Positions 51,528 to 60,344 are shown, counted from the stretch's first letter. The stretch: DNA of 64,000 bases from CAG-390 sp003523225 (GCA_902461815.1 CABPZE010000001.1:124001-188000); one strand, 5' to 3'. The notes: generated from the letters alone by a model not told the origin. Numbers and translations are program-made.

Positions 51528-52217
51528 TTATTCCGCGACATACGGATTTTCCCGTGCTGCCGCGCGCATTGCAAGCATGACCTGACGGGGGCGCGGTGAA
51601 CCGAATATTGCCGAACCGGCAACAATGACATTTGCGCCCGCGCTTGTGACAAGACCTGCATTTTCGGCGGATATACCGCCGTCCACCTCAATATCGGTGT
51701 CAAGCCCGCGCGCGTCTATCTGGCGGCGCAGAAATCTTACCTTTTCAAGTGTTTCGGGAATCAGCTTTTGTCCTCCGAATCCCGGCACGACAGTCATGAC
51801 CAGTACCATATCAAGCATTGAAAGGTAGGGAAGCACTTCCTCTGCGGGGGTGGCTGGCGAAATTGCCATTGAAGCGCGAACCTTGGCGTCCCTGATGCGA
51901 CTGAGGAGCGAAGCCGGGTCATTTACCGCCTCGCGGTGGACTGTTATTATGTCGGCTCCGGCAGAAATAAAGCGTTCAAGATATTTTTCCGGAGAGTTTA
52001 TCATAAGGTGAACATCAAAGATAAGACCTGATCTGGGTCTGAGCGCGGAAATAATATCCGGACCAAAGCTGAGATTCGGAACAAAATTACCGTCCATAAT
52101 ATCAAGGTGCAGAAAATCAGCTCCTGCTTCCTCGATCTTTTGTACCGATGATCCAAGCTCGCAGTAATCGGCCGCAAGCAGAGACGGTGAGATGTACAGC
52201 TTTTTCTGTGTATTCAT
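51528..52217 (-). CDS. rpe: Ribulose-phosphate 3-epimerase
   Basis: A 229-residue TIM-barrel enzyme interconverting ribulose-5-phosphate and xylulose-5-phosphate. Metal and catalytic residues are in FLHLDIMDGNFVPNLSFGP and FDVHLMI (His/Asp), VTVVPGFGGQKLIPE (VxPGFxGQ signature), and EVDGGISAENA near residue 178, followed by the phosphate loop VIVAGSAIFGS. The length is normal. A 222-base gap to ispF upstream contains a 9-bp hairpin and no gene I can support. Its first 17 bases are identical to those of rpiB. Confidence 0.94.
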   Translation of the reverse strand: MNTQKKLYISPSLLAADYCELGSSVQKIEEAGADFLHLDIMDGNFVPNLSFGPDIISALRPRSGLIFDVHLMINSPEKYLERFISAGADIITVHREAVNDPASLLSRIRDAKVRASMAISPATPAEEVLPYLSMLDMVLVMTVVPGFGGQKLIPETLEKVRFLRRQIDARGLDTDIEVDGGISAENAGLVTSAGANVIVAGSAIFGSPRPRQVMLAMRAAARENPYVAE

Positions 52218-52439
52218 ATGTTGTATCCTGTCCTTTTTTGTAATGCGTGTTGAATTGCGGTGGCATCATTTGCGCCGCCGCCATATCATGTATATGAGAG
52301 AGCGCGGTGTGACGTCGGGAAGGGAAGCGAAAAATCCGCAGTTGCGGGAAGTCGGAAAAGCAGTCCCGGCGGATGCCGCTTTTTCTTACGGAGCGCCGTA
52401 TGTCATTGCGCAGACGGCAGTGTGCGGCGCTCCGGTTTG

Positions 52440-52913
52440 CTACAGCGCTTCAATAAGGCATACGGCGTGGGCGGCAATGCCCTCGCCGCTGCCGGTAAAC
52501 CCCAGTCCTTCCTCGGTTGTGGCTTTAACGCTAATAAGGTTTGAGCTGACGCCAAGCGCGGAGGCAATGTTTTCCCGCATCTTTGGTATGAACGGTGACA
52601 GCTTCGGCCTTTGCGCAATAACGGTGGAATCTATGTTGACTATCCTGTAACCGTTTTCCCGGAGAAGCTCCGAGACGTTTTTTGCAAGCCTGAGACTGTC
52701 TGCGCCTTTGTAGCGCGGATCACTGTCCGGAAAATGCTTTCCGATATCGCCAAGTGCCGCAGCCCCGAGCAGTGCATCCATGATCGCGTGTGTAAGAACG
52801 TCCGCGTCGGAATGCCCCAGAAGCCCAAGCTCATATTCAAGCTTTACTCCGCCGAGTATCAGAGGTCTGCCCGCAACAAGTCTGTGTACATCGTATCCGT
52901 GACCTATTCTCAT
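52440..52913 (-). CDS. ispF: 2-C-methyl-D-erythritol 2,4-cyclodiphosphate synthase
   Basis: A 157-residue MEP-pathway enzyme forming MEcPP. The metal motif is RIGHGYDVHRL (Asp and His), followed by GVKLEYELGLLGHSDADVLTHAIMDALLGAAALGDIG, which holds the zinc His and active-site loop. The C-terminal VKATTEEGLGFTGSGEGIAAHAVCLIE is family-specific. Its ATG overlaps the ispD stop (ATGA), the usual ispD-ispF pair. The product feeds eventually to IspH, also in this window. Confidence 0.95.
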   Translation of the reverse strand: MRIGHGYDVHRLVAGRPLILGGVKLEYELGLLGHSDADVLTHAIMDALLGAAALGDIGKHFPDSDPRYKGADSLRLAKNVSELLRENGYRIVNIDSTVIAQRPKLSPFIPKMRENIASALGVSSNLISVKATTEEGLGFTGSGEGIAAHAVCLIEAL

Positions 52914-53710
52914 TTTTTATCCTCCGAAACGGCGACGCTTTCCTCCTGACTGCGGCGGAACGAGAGGATCGCTTCGGCAATTGCAAGGTCACAGGCGTTG
53001 GTTATTTTAATATTTTCTCTGCCGCAGTCAACCAGCTTTACGCGGTATCCGATGCGTTCGACAAGAGAATTGTCGTCTGTGGCGGAAAATCCTTCGTCGC
53101 GTGCCGTATATGCTGCCGCACGGTAAAGGTTTGCACCGAATACCTGCGGAGTCTGAGCCTGCCACGCGGTGCTTCTTTCAACCGTTTCGGCAATAAAACC
53201 TTTTATGTCCGCAGTCTTAACCGTATCGACTGCGGGAACTGCGGCGCTTGCCGCTCCGTAACGGTATGCGGCAAGGCAGACCGAGCGTATCATATCCGGA
53301 GTTGTCAGAGGGCGCGCTGCGTCTGCAATGGCAAAAAAGGCTGTGTCATTGTCAGCCGCGCATATGCCGTTCATTACCGACTCCTGCCGCGTTGCTCCGC
53401 CGTGTACCATTGCGCGGATCTTGGTGAATCCGAACTTTTCCCAGTACTCTTCATATATTTCTTCATCTCCGGGGCGGATGACAAGAATGATATCGCTTAT
53501 GCAGTCAGCCTGCTCATAGGCGCGCACGGTCATTGCAACAACCGGCATGCCTCCAAGCAGCATGAACTGCTTGGGAGTTTCTCCGCCCATTCGCGACGAT
53601 GAGCCTCCTGCCACTATCACTGCGGCAGTGCGGCGATTTTTCAGCTTTCCTACGACGGTACGCAGTATGTCAGCTATGCCGTCTGCTGTTTTTTTGTCGG
53701 AGTTATTCAT
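52910..53710 (-). CDS. ispD: 2-C-methyl-D-erythritol 4-phosphate cytidylyltransferase
   Basis: A 266-residue MEP enzyme transferring CMP. The nucleotide loop is VIVAGGSSSRMGGETPKQFMLLGG. It is followed by MVHGGATRQESVMNGI and the AIADAARPLTTPDMI metal site. The C-terminal ITNACDLAIAEAIL is diagnostic. An N-terminal extension of ~37 residues precedes the core, longer than most IspD. The ATG at 53710 overlaps the end of rpiB by 8 bases. It is coupled to ispF. Confidence 0.92.
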   Translation of the reverse strand: MNNSDKKTADGIADILRTVVGKLKNRRTAAVIVAGGSSSRMGGETPKQFMLLGGMPVVAMTVRAYEQADCISDIILVIRPGDEEIYEEYWEKFGFTKIRAMVHGGATRQESVMNGICAADNDTAFFAIADAARPLTTPDMIRSVCLAAYRYGAASAAVPAVDTVKTADIKGFIAETVERSTAWQAQTPQVFGANLYRAAAYTARDEGFSATDDNSLVERIGYRVKLVDCGRENIKITNACDLAIAEAILSFRRSQEESVAVSEDKK

Positions 53711-54182
53711 ATTTCTGCTCATCAAAAGTCCCGTCTTCAAGCTCGCTTATCATGCGAAGACGGCGCTGGTGACGCTCCTCGTCAAGAGGTTCGTTTGAAA
53801 GGAATACCTCTGTGATCTCGGCGATCTTATCGTCTCCGATAACACGCGCGCCCATACAAAGCACGTTTGCGGCATTGTGCTTGCGGGTCATTTCGGCGGA
53901 GTATGTGTCGGAGCAGACGGCTGCGCGTATGCCGCGGTGTTTGTTGGCGGCAATCGACACACCGATCCCGGTGCCGCAGATAAGTATTCCGAGCGGAAAT
54001 TCGCCGCTCTGTATGCGCAGGCACAGCTTGTGTACGGGAACGGGATAGTCACAGCTCTCGGTGGAATAGCAGCCCACGTCGGTGACAGACCAGCCGTTCT
54101 TTTGCAGTTTTTCAATCAGCTTAAGCTTCGCTTCATATCCGGCATGGTCGCTGCCTATGATTATTTTTTTCTGTGTATTCAT
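53703..54182 (-). CDS. rpiB: Ribose-5-phosphate isomerase B
   Basis: A 159-residue RpiB/LacAB-family isomerase interconverting ribose-5-phosphate and ribulose-5-phosphate. It has IIIGSDHAGYEAKLKLI (substrate Asp/His), DVGCYSTESCDYPVP, ILICGTGIGVSIAANKHRGIRAA with the catalytic Cys, and NAANVLCMGARVIG. The length is typical. It works with Rpe, encoded 1.5 kb away on the same strand, in the non-oxidative pentose phosphate pathway. It is followed by ispD and ispF, forming an operon. Confidence 0.93.
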   Translation of the reverse strand: MNTQKKIIIGSDHAGYEAKLKLIEKLQKNGWSVTDVGCYSTESCDYPVPVHKLCLRIQSGEFPLGILICGTGIGVSIAANKHRGIRAAVCSDTYSAEMTRKHNAANVLCMGARVIGDDKIAEITEVFLSNEPLDEERHQRRLRMISELEDGTFDEQKYE

Positions 54183-54230
54183 TTTGTGTATTTTCCTTTC
54201 TATGATCGTTTAAATCTGATAGATAATGTT

Positions 54231-54965
54231 TTATTTGCTCGACGGGGAGCTTGATGCAAGCCGCTCGGCGCGTTCTCTTTCTGCCTGTGAAAGCCTCAGA
54301 TATACCGGACGCAGACTTTCCGCATCTTTAACCTCTCCGCGTCTGTATGCTCCAAGTGCTGAAAGAGCCACCGAGTATGCGGACTGATACCTCAGCTGTT
54401 CCGGAGTTTCAAAGGTTGAACCCTCCGGCATGAGACCGCGTACAAGCGAATATCCGTCCCCGCAGAGCCAGACCTTGCCGAGCGGGAGCGTTTCGGCTTC
54501 AAATTCGGAATAGGCTATGGCGCGGTCGGGCGTAAGGCGTTCAAGTCCTCCGCCGCGGCGTGCAAATCGTGCGGTGTAAAGCTGACCGCGCCGCGCGTCC
54601 ATGACGGGGCATATTATTTTGGGTTCACGAGCTTCGGTGTCTGTGTTACCGAAATCAAGATTCCGCGCCAGCGCCTCAAGCGTTGACACGCCCACTGCCG
54701 GGCGTCCTGAGCCGAAAGCGAGTCCTTTTACGGTTGCGACTCCTATTCTTACTCCCGTGAACGACCCCGGACCTGCGGCGCAGGCGAAAAGCTCAACGTC
54801 GTGAGGCTTAAGCGAAAAGGCGGAGAGTATCGACTCCACCATGGGGAGCAATGATTCGCTGTGTGTGTTGCCGTTATTGAGCGTATACTCAGCCAGCAAG
54901 GTTTCGTCCTCGCAAAGCGCTGCGGTTGCGGTTTTGGCTGTACTGTCAAGAGATAATATTTTCAT
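54231..54965 (-). CDS. tsaB: tRNA t6A37 threonylcarbamoyltransferase complex dimerisation subunit TsaB
   Basis: A 244-residue ASKHA-fold protein, paralog of TsaD and its partner in adding threonylcarbamoyl to A37 of ANN-decoding tRNAs. The first strand is KILSLDSTAKTATAAL. The HSESLLPMVESILS and ACAAGPGSFTGVRIGVATVKGLAF motifs define the family. I take the ATG at 54965, which gives the standard N-terminus. An ATG at 55004, directly after the tsaE stop and with an AAGGGAT site, would add 13 residues. It lies between tsaE and rpiB. Confidence 0.9.
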   Translation of the reverse strand: MKILSLDSTAKTATAALCEDETLLAEYTLNNGNTHSESLLPMVESILSAFSLKPHDVELFACAAGPGSFTGVRIGVATVKGLAFGSGRPAVGVSTLEALARNLDFGNTDTEAREPKIICPVMDARRGQLYTARFARRGGGLERLTPDRAIAYSEFEAETLPLGKVWLCGDGYSLVRGLMPEGSTFETPEQLRYQSAYSVALSALGAYRRGEVKDAESLRPVYLRLSQAERERAERLASSSPSSK

Positions 54966-55004
54966 TTTTCTGGCCGTTGTCCGAAAGCTTGATCTTACGG
55001 ACAT

Positions 55005-55469
55005 TTATCCCTTCTGTTCGATCAGTTCAATAGTGATACTGCGCTCTCCCTCAATTTCGGTGCGCATAATTGACACCCGGATATATTTTTCCGGCAAAGC
55101 CCACGGAATTTTTTCGCACCATTCGGCAAGACAGATCCCTCCCCGGCTTTCATAGTCGTAAAATCCGGCAGAATACAGCTCGTCGTCATCGTTTATGCGG
55201 TACATATCAAAATGAAATACAAGACGCTTGCCGCGGTTGTATTCATTTACAAGAGTAAAAGTCGGCGAGCGGACGGCAGATCCGGGGGACATTACTGACG
55301 CAAAGCCGCGCACAAAGGCGGTCTTTCCCGCGCCGAGATCTCCGTAAAGAGCAACAAAGGACGGCAGATCGGCGTTTTGTTCCATCATCCTGGCAAGGCG
55401 TACTCCAAGAGCTTCAGTTTCCTCAGCAGACTTGGTTGTTTGTATTGGCAGAAGGAAAGTCCCGGTCAT
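55005..55469 (-). CDS. tsaE: tRNA t6A37 biosynthesis ATPase TsaE
   Basis: A 154-residue P-loop ATPase that recycles the TsaBD complex. Walker A is ALYGDLGAGKTAFVRG near residue 45, followed by SPTFTLVNEYNRG and the FHFDMYRI segment. The AEWCEKI Trp motif near the end is diagnostic. Its start overlaps ynzC and its end abuts tsaB, so this is a dense operon. Confidence 0.94.
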   Translation of the reverse strand: MTGTFLLPIQTTKSAEETEALGVRLARMMEQNADLPSFVALYGDLGAGKTAFVRGFASVMSPGSAVRSPTFTLVNEYNRGKRLVFHFDMYRINDDDELYSAGFYDYESRGGICLAEWCEKIPWALPEKYIRVSIMRTEIEGERSITIELIEQKG

Positions 55470-55675
55470 TTTTTTCGCCTTTCGCTTACACGTTCCCGCG
55501 TTCCGTCAGGGCGGACAAGCACGGTGTTTTCAAGTGTTCCGGTAAACTGCGCGCGTACCTCGGCTATATATTCCGCGCGCAGGGACGCTTGCTCGGCTGC
55601 CTCTGCTTCGCTGAGTCCGATAGTGCGTGATTTTCGCGCAAGCTCGTTTATTCTGTCTATCTTTGCTTTTTCCAT
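55466..55675 (-). CDS. UPF0291/DUF896 small protein (YnzC-like)
   Basis: A 69-residue protein of the YnzC family, two N-terminal helices as the core (ARKSRTIGLSEAEAAEQASLR up to YIAEVRAQF), then a flexible tail. The function is unknown; it is common in Firmicutes. The ATG at 55675 (MEKAKIDRI) is the family start. It is first gene of the ynzC-tsaE-tsaB-rpiB-ispD-ispF run and overlaps tsaE by 4 bases. Confidence 0.88.
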   Translation of the reverse strand: MEKAKIDRINELARKSRTIGLSEAEAAEQASLRAEYIAEVRAQFTGTLENTVLVRPDGTRERVSERRKK

Positions 55676-55719
55676 TATTGTGCGCAATTCCTTTGCAGCA
55701 AAAAAGAATATTACATATA

Positions 55720-55748
55720 ATTATATCACGTCATCATGATAAAATCAA
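55720..55748 (-). promoter_or_regulatory. Sigma-A promoter for ynzC-tsaE-tsaB operon
   Basis: On the minus strand: -35 TTGATT (55743-55748), a 17-base spacer and a perfect -10 TATAAT (55720-55725). Confidence 0.68.
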
Positions 55749-55860
55749 TGTTTTAACAGCTCATAAAACGATTTTGCCGTAAAAAATGAGCTGCTTTGTG
55801 TTTTTATGCTGATAAAAACCTGAAAGATGAGCCGAAAAACGCCGAATTTCAAGAAAGGTA

Positions 55861-55889
55861 TTGATTTGATGATGAAATAGAGTTATAAT
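55861..55889 (+). promoter_or_regulatory. Sigma-A promoter for galU operon
   Basis: -35 TTGATT (55861-55866), a 17-base spacer and a perfect -10 TATAAT (55884-55889). The hexamers are the same as in the divergent ynzC promoter. Confidence 0.68.
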
Positions 55890-55970
55890 ATTATTTAACA
55901 AAGATTATCGTAATGAGTTAAACTCAGACTTCCTGAAATTCAAAACACAGGGAAAGGATAAGCTATAAGT

Positions 55971-56882
55971 ATGACGAACGAAAAAACTATTCAGAAGGTC
56001 AGAAAAGCCGTTATACCGGCAGCAGGGCTTGGAACGCGTATGCTGCCTATAGCGCGTGCTGTACCAAAGGAAATGCTGCCGATAGTTGACAGACCCGCTG
56101 TTTCGTATCTTGTAGAGGAAGCGGCAAAAAGCGGCATAACAGATATACTTATTATCACCGGACGCGGAAAAGGCGTTATGGAGGACTACTTCGACTATTC
56201 CCCCGAATATGAGGCGAAATTCGCGGAGAAGGGTAAAAATGACGAGATAGACAAAATGCGCGAGACTGCCGACGCCTTCGGTGCAAATGTGTATTTTTTA
56301 CGCCAGAAGCAGGCACGCGGACTGGGACACGCTGTAGGATGCGCACGCGCTTTTGTAGGTAATGAGCCGTTTGCGGTGCTTTACGGAGATGATATCATTT
56401 TCTCCGAAAGGCCGGTCGTTGCTCAGATGATAGAAAGCTACGAACGCTACGGCAGGGCTGTTTGCGGAGTCAAGCCTGTTCCCGAGGAATTGGTCATGAA
56501 ATACTGCTCCCTCAAGACTCATGAAATACCGGGCAGTACAAATGAGTTCTTTGTCGACGACATGATCGAAAAGCCGCGTACTCGGGAGCAGATATTCAGC
56601 AATTATTCAATACTTGGCAGGGTTCTGCTTACTCCTGAGATATTCGATATAATTGACAGCACTCCTCCCGGAGCGGGCGGAGAAATTCAGCTTACCGACG
56701 CTATGGGTACTCTGTCGCGCAGACACGGCATGACAGCTCTTGATTTTGAAGGTCAGCGGTTTGACCTTGGCTCTAAGCTGGGATTTTTGAGTGCAAATGT
56801 TTATATGGCGTGCAGACACCCCGAAGTAGGAGATGATTTCAAGGAATATCTGAAAAAATTCATGAGTGAGGAGCAGCCATGA
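55971..56882 (+). CDS. galU: UTP--glucose-1-phosphate uridylyltransferase
   Basis: A 303-residue nucleotidyltransferase making UDP-glucose for wall polymers and glycolipids. The nucleotide loop is KAVIPAAGLGTRMLPIARAVPKEMLPI, followed by ILIITGRGKGVMEDYFD, RQKQARGLGHAVGCA and FAVLYGDDII with the metal Asp. The C-terminal GGEIQLTDAM and RFDLGSKLGFLSAN are standard. It overlaps the dCMP deaminase gene by 4 bases. It heads a long plus-strand gene run. Confidence 0.95.
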   Translation: MTNEKTIQKVRKAVIPAAGLGTRMLPIARAVPKEMLPIVDRPAVSYLVEEAAKSGITDILIITGRGKGVMEDYFDYSPEYEAKFAEKGKNDEIDKMRETADAFGANVYFLRQKQARGLGHAVGCARAFVGNEPFAVLYGDDIIFSERPVVAQMIESYERYGRAVCGVKPVPEELVMKYCSLKTHEIPGSTNEFFVDDMIEKPRTREQIFSNYSILGRVLLTPEIFDIIDSTPPGAGGEIQLTDAMGTLSRRHGMTALDFEGQRFDLGSKLGFLSANVYMACRHPEVGDDFKEYLKKFMSEEQP

Positions 56883-57382
56883 GCAGCAAGGAAAACGGAC
56901 GCAGATCAAAAGACAATTATTATCTCGATATTGCAGAGACGGTGTCTGAGCGCAGTACCTGTCTGCGTCGTCGTTTCGGGGCGATAATCGTTAAAAATGA
57001 CACGATCGTCTCCACCGGTTACAACGGCGCGCCACGCGGACGCGCCAACTGTGACGATCTCGGTGTTTGCTACCGTGAAAAGCTCGGCATCCCGCGCGGA
57101 GAAAGATATGAGCTTTGCCGGGCGGTACATTCTGAGGCAAACGCAATAATCGCCGCGCCGCGTGATCAGATGCTGGGTTCAACCCTTTATATGTGCTGCA
57201 CCTCTCCGGTCGACGGCAGTATAATGCCCGGAACGACCTCCTGCATGATGTGCAAGCGGCAGATAATAAATGCCGGTATTGAACGTGTTATCGTCAGGGA
57301 CGACAGAGAAAACTACCGCGTTATAAATGTTTCCGAGTGGATAGAAGATGATGATTCCCTCGGAGGAAAAACCGGTTACTGA
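56879..57382 (+). CDS. dCMP deaminase (ComEB-like)
   Basis: A 167-residue zinc deaminase converting dCMP to dUMP for thymidylate supply. The zinc site is CRAVHSEANAI (His and catalytic Glu) together with the later TTSCMMCKRQIINAG (Cys pair). The GYNGAPRG segment near 43 contacts substrate. The family N-terminus YYLDIAETVSERSTCLRRRFGAIIV is clear. The gene starts by ATGA overlap with galU. Confidence 0.93.
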   Translation: MSSKENGRRSKDNYYLDIAETVSERSTCLRRRFGAIIVKNDTIVSTGYNGAPRGRANCDDLGVCYREKLGIPRGERYELCRAVHSEANAIIAAPRDQMLGSTLYMCCTSPVDGSIMPGTTSCMMCKRQIINAGIERVIVRDDRENYRVINVSEWIEDDDSLGGKTGY

Positions 57383-57410
57383 AAATAAATAACGGAACTT
57401 GAACAGGAAT

Positions 57411-58073
57411 ATGAAGCGAACAAATAAAATATTCAAAGCAATCAGATATATGATGCTCTTTTTGCTTGTCGGCGCGGCGGTTTTATCGTCTCTTGCCGGA
57501 TGCGGCAGGAAGCTTGAATCCCACGGAATGAGCATTTATGACAAAAAGAGCGGATCTTCCTACAAATATCTGCCTGCGTGCTTTGAGGCGGCGGCAAAGT
57601 CAAAGGACGCTTACGGAAGCGTTGAGATTTCCGGTGCAAAGCAGGGTCTTTATTCGATACATGGGCTTGATACCTCTCTTTGGCTTTGCACGGAATGGGG
57701 AGATGTATTGTACGCCGGAGATGATTCCATAGAAACGCTTGATGCGTTCAAACCGGCGAGGGCGTATCTCTGCTATACCGGGGGAAGCGTAAGTATTTCC
57801 TTTGCCGTAGTAGAGGGCGACGCCATTGACGAGGTGATGGATGCATGGGATTCAGGAAAGACGGTCACCAAACCGCTATCCGAACCGGACGAGACTTATG
57901 CGATAAAATTTGAGTCTGATAAATATCCGGGGCTTTATTATTCGATGTCCGTACTTGTATATGGAAAGGACGTTTACATTTACAACAAGTATGAAGGCGC
58001 AAAATGTATTGTTGCTCCGGACAGTATAGCCCTGCGTCTTGAGGAGTCTGAATACGCGGATGACGCCGAATAA
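57411..58073 (+). CDS. Lipoprotein of unknown function
   Basis: A 220-residue exported protein. The signal peptide ends in LSSLAGC, a good lipobox. The mature part has no domain I recognise. It contains two similar-looking Trp/Tyr-rich strands (SLWLCTEWGDVLYAGD; LYYSMSVLVYGKDVYIYNKYEG), suggesting a small beta-sandwich or DUF-type fold. The end overlaps the rimI start by 14 bases. It probably shares the galU-to-udk run of genes but has no obvious functional tie to them. Confidence 0.75.
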   Translation: MKRTNKIFKAIRYMMLFLLVGAAVLSSLAGCGRKLESHGMSIYDKKSGSSYKYLPACFEAAAKSKDAYGSVEISGAKQGLYSIHGLDTSLWLCTEWGDVLYAGDDSIETLDAFKPARAYLCYTGGSVSISFAVVEGDAIDEVMDAWDSGKTVTKPLSEPDETYAIKFESDKYPGLYYSMSVLVYGKDVYIYNKYEGAKCIVAPDSIALRLEESEYADDAE

Positions 58074-58557
58074 AGAATATACTGTAAAGCCGTTTTCGGA
58101 TGAACACGTGAATCCCGCGGCGGGAATTGAAGCCGCGGTTTTCAGCGCGCCGTGGAGCGCGCGTGCGTTGGATGATATTTTTGTTCACTCGGATACCGTA
58201 TCCGCGCTTGCATGCGAGACTGAGGATGGCTTTCTTGCCGCCTACGGCGGAATCGAATGTGTGCTGGATGAGGCTAATATTGTAAACATTGCGACAAGTC
58301 CTGCATATCGCCGCCGCGGATGTGCCACAGCTGTAATGAGCGGTCTGCTTTTGATAGCCTCCGAGAAAGGTTGCCGACGTGTAACACTTGAGGTAAGAGA
58401 ACATAACGAAGCGGCTCAGGCACTTTATCGTTCCTTCGGATTTGAAGCAGTGGGAGTCAGAAAGCGTTTTTACAGCTTGCCGACAGAGGACGCACTGGTT
58501 ATGGAAAAAATACTTGACCAAACTTCTATTGAGAGAAGCCGCACTGAGCGGCATTGA
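58060..58557 (+). CDS. rimI: Ribosomal-protein-alanine N-acetyltransferase
   Basis: A 165-residue GNAT enzyme of the RimI type, acetylating the N-terminal alanine of S18 in known cases. The acetyl-CoA loop is SPAYRRRGCATAVMSGLL. The diagnostic C-terminal block is VTLEVREHNEAAQALYRSFGFEAVGVRKRFY. The start MTPNKEYTV overlaps the lipoprotein stop. It sits next to tsaD, as is usual in Firmicutes, and a TsaB-adjacent role was lost because tsaB is in the other operon. Confidence 0.9.
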   Translation: MTPNKEYTVKPFSDEHVNPAAGIEAAVFSAPWSARALDDIFVHSDTVSALACETEDGFLAAYGGIECVLDEANIVNIATSPAYRRRGCATAVMSGLLLIASEKGCRRVTLEVREHNEAAQALYRSFGFEAVGVRKRFYSLPTEDALVMEKILDQTSIERSRTERH

Positions 58558-58564
58558 GACTGAT

Positions 58565-59599
58565 ATGCTTATACTTGGAATTGAATCGTCGTGCGACGAG
58601 ACCTCGGCGGCTGTTGTCGAGGAACAGAACGGAGTTGTAACGGTACGTTCAAACATTGTTGCATCGCAAATTGAAACACACAGATTATACGGCGGAGTAG
58701 TGCCGGAGATCGCTTCACGCGCGCATATAGAGGCAATTTGCCCGACTGTAAGGCAGGCACTTGACGATGCCGGGGTCACTCCGCAGGAGCTTGACGCTGT
58801 CGCTGTTACCTCTCATCCGGGGCTTATTGGCGCGCTTCTTGTTGGCGTCAATTTTGCAAAATCATTTGCATATGCGTGGGGAAAGCCTGTTGTTCCGGTC
58901 AATCATGTTCACGCACACACTGCGGCGGCATATCTTGCAGTTCCGGGACTTAAGCCGCCATTTCTTTCGCTTGTCGTGTCAGGCGGTCATACCTCGTTTT
59001 ATCATGTTGAGTCATTCACACGCTATCGTGAGCTTGGCGGAACGCGCGATGATGCCGCGGGAGAGGCTTTTGATAAGATAGGGCGCGTTATCGGTCTGCC
59101 ATATCCCGGCGGGGCTGCTATGGATAAGCTTGCTCGCGAAGGCGACACGAGCGAGCTAAAAAAACAGTTCAGACTTCCGTCTCCGGCTTTGGCGGGGGAT
59201 AATCTTGATTTTTCTTTCAGCGGACTTAAAACCGCAGCGCTTAATCTTCTCAACGGCAAGCGTCAACGCGGAGAGGAACTGGCAGGAGAGGAGCGTGCCG
59301 CGTTTGCGTCGGCGTACACCGAGGCAATTGTGAGTGCTATAGTTTCAAAGATCCCTGCGGCTTTGGCTGTAAGCGGATGTAAAAGGCTTGTTATCGCCGG
59401 AGGCGTTGCCGCCAACTCGCACCTGCGTGAAGCGGCTGAGCTTGTCTGCCATGCATGCGGCGCGGAATTGATCCTTCCTTCAATGTCTCTTTGCGGAGAC
59501 AATGCCGCCATGGTTGCCGCCGAGGGAGCATTTCTGTATCTTTCGGGAGTGCGCGGAGATACTTCTCTTAACGCTCACGCCGATGACGGAGATAACTGA
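58565..59599 (+). CDS. tsaD: tRNA N6-adenosine threonylcarbamoyltransferase TsaD
   Basis: A 344-residue ASKHA protein, catalytic subunit of the t6A complex. It opens with LILGIESSCDETSAAVVEE. The metal-binding histidines are in PVNHVHAHTAAAYL, and LVVSGGHTSFYHVES and DDAAGEAFDKIGRVIGLPYPGG follow. VIAGGVAANSHLRE and the LCGDNAAMVAAEG metal Asp close the fold. The ATG at 58565 is the family start, 7 bases after rimI. It partners with TsaB and TsaE encoded in the divergent operon 3 kb away. Confidence 0.96.
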   Translation: MLILGIESSCDETSAAVVEEQNGVVTVRSNIVASQIETHRLYGGVVPEIASRAHIEAICPTVRQALDDAGVTPQELDAVAVTSHPGLIGALLVGVNFAKSFAYAWGKPVVPVNHVHAHTAAAYLAVPGLKPPFLSLVVSGGHTSFYHVESFTRYRELGGTRDDAAGEAFDKIGRVIGLPYPGGAAMDKLAREGDTSELKKQFRLPSPALAGDNLDFSFSGLKTAALNLLNGKRQRGEELAGEERAAFASAYTEAIVSAIVSKIPAALAVSGCKRLVIAGGVAANSHLREAAELVCHACGAELILPSMSLCGDNAAMVAAEGAFLYLSGVRGDTSLNAHADDGDN

Positions 59600-59630
59600 G
59601 AATCTGATAAATTAAAGACGGGAAAATAAA

Positions 59631-60344
59631 ATGAGTACAAACGAAAAAGAAAGCATAAATTATGGTGAGGATCATCATAAGAATATCTCTGACGCGGTTA
59701 TAAAGAGACTCCCGCGGTATTACAGATACCTTCGTGAGCTTCTCTCGCACGGTCGTACACGAATAAGCTCAGCCGAGCTTGCCGGAATAATGAATGTTAC
59801 CGCGTCGCAGATAAGGCAGGATCTCAACTGCTTTGGTGGCTTCGGTCAACAGGGCTACGGTTACAATGTTGAAAAGCTGTACACGCAGATCCTTGATATA
59901 CTCGGAGCTAATAACGGATATAATGCCGTAATAATCGGTGCAGGCAATCTCGGAAGAGCCATAGTTCGTTCACCGATGTTTGAGCGCCGTGGAATAAAGG
60001 TAACGGCAATGTTTGATACTAATCCTGCGGTCACTGGAGATGCTGTCGCCGGAGTCATGATTTACCCGTCCTCCGAGCTGTCCGAATACTGCCGCACTCA
60101 TAAAGTAGACATCGCGGTTCTGACGCTTCCGAAGGAATGCGCAGCCGATGCGCTGCATACTGTTGAGGAGGCAGGAGTTCCGGGCGTCTGGAATTTTACC
60201 AGCAACGAGCTTGATCTTAAGCAAAAAACCGCGATCGTTGAGAATGTTCATCTGGGTGATTCTCTGATGACGTTATGCTACCGTTTGCATTCCAGCGAAC
60301 AAAAAAGGACTGATATTTATCCTAAGGATCTATCGCAAAAATGA
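59631..60344 (+). CDS. rex: Redox-sensing transcriptional repressor Rex
   Basis: A 237-residue NAD(H)-sensing repressor of fermentative and respiratory genes. The N-terminal winged helix reads VIKRLPRYYRYLRELLSHG, then SSAELAGIMNVTASQIRQDLNCFGGFGQQGYGYNV. The NAD-binding motif is AVIIGAGNLGRAIV. The C-terminal swapped helix with GDSLMTLCYRL is present. GGGA about 8 bases upstream sets the start. The stop overlaps dnaD (ATGA). No Rex-target box was searched in full. Confidence 0.95.
   Translation: MSTNEKESINYGEDHHKNISDAVIKRLPRYYRYLRELLSHGRTRISSAELAGIMNVTASQIRQDLNCFGGFGQQGYGYNVEKLYTQILDILGANNGYNAVIIGAGNLGRAIVRSPMFERRGIKVTAMFDTNPAVTGDAVAGVMIYPSSELSEYCRTHKVDIAVLTLPKECAADALHTVEEAGVPGVWNFTSNELDLKQKTAIVENVHLGDSLMTLCYRLHSSEQKRTDIYPKDLSQK

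Noticed and set aside
52192..52650. 152-codon plus-strand frame covering the rpe-ispF gap
   Set aside because: It overlaps two real genes in antisense, has no ribosome-binding site, and its translation has no domain.
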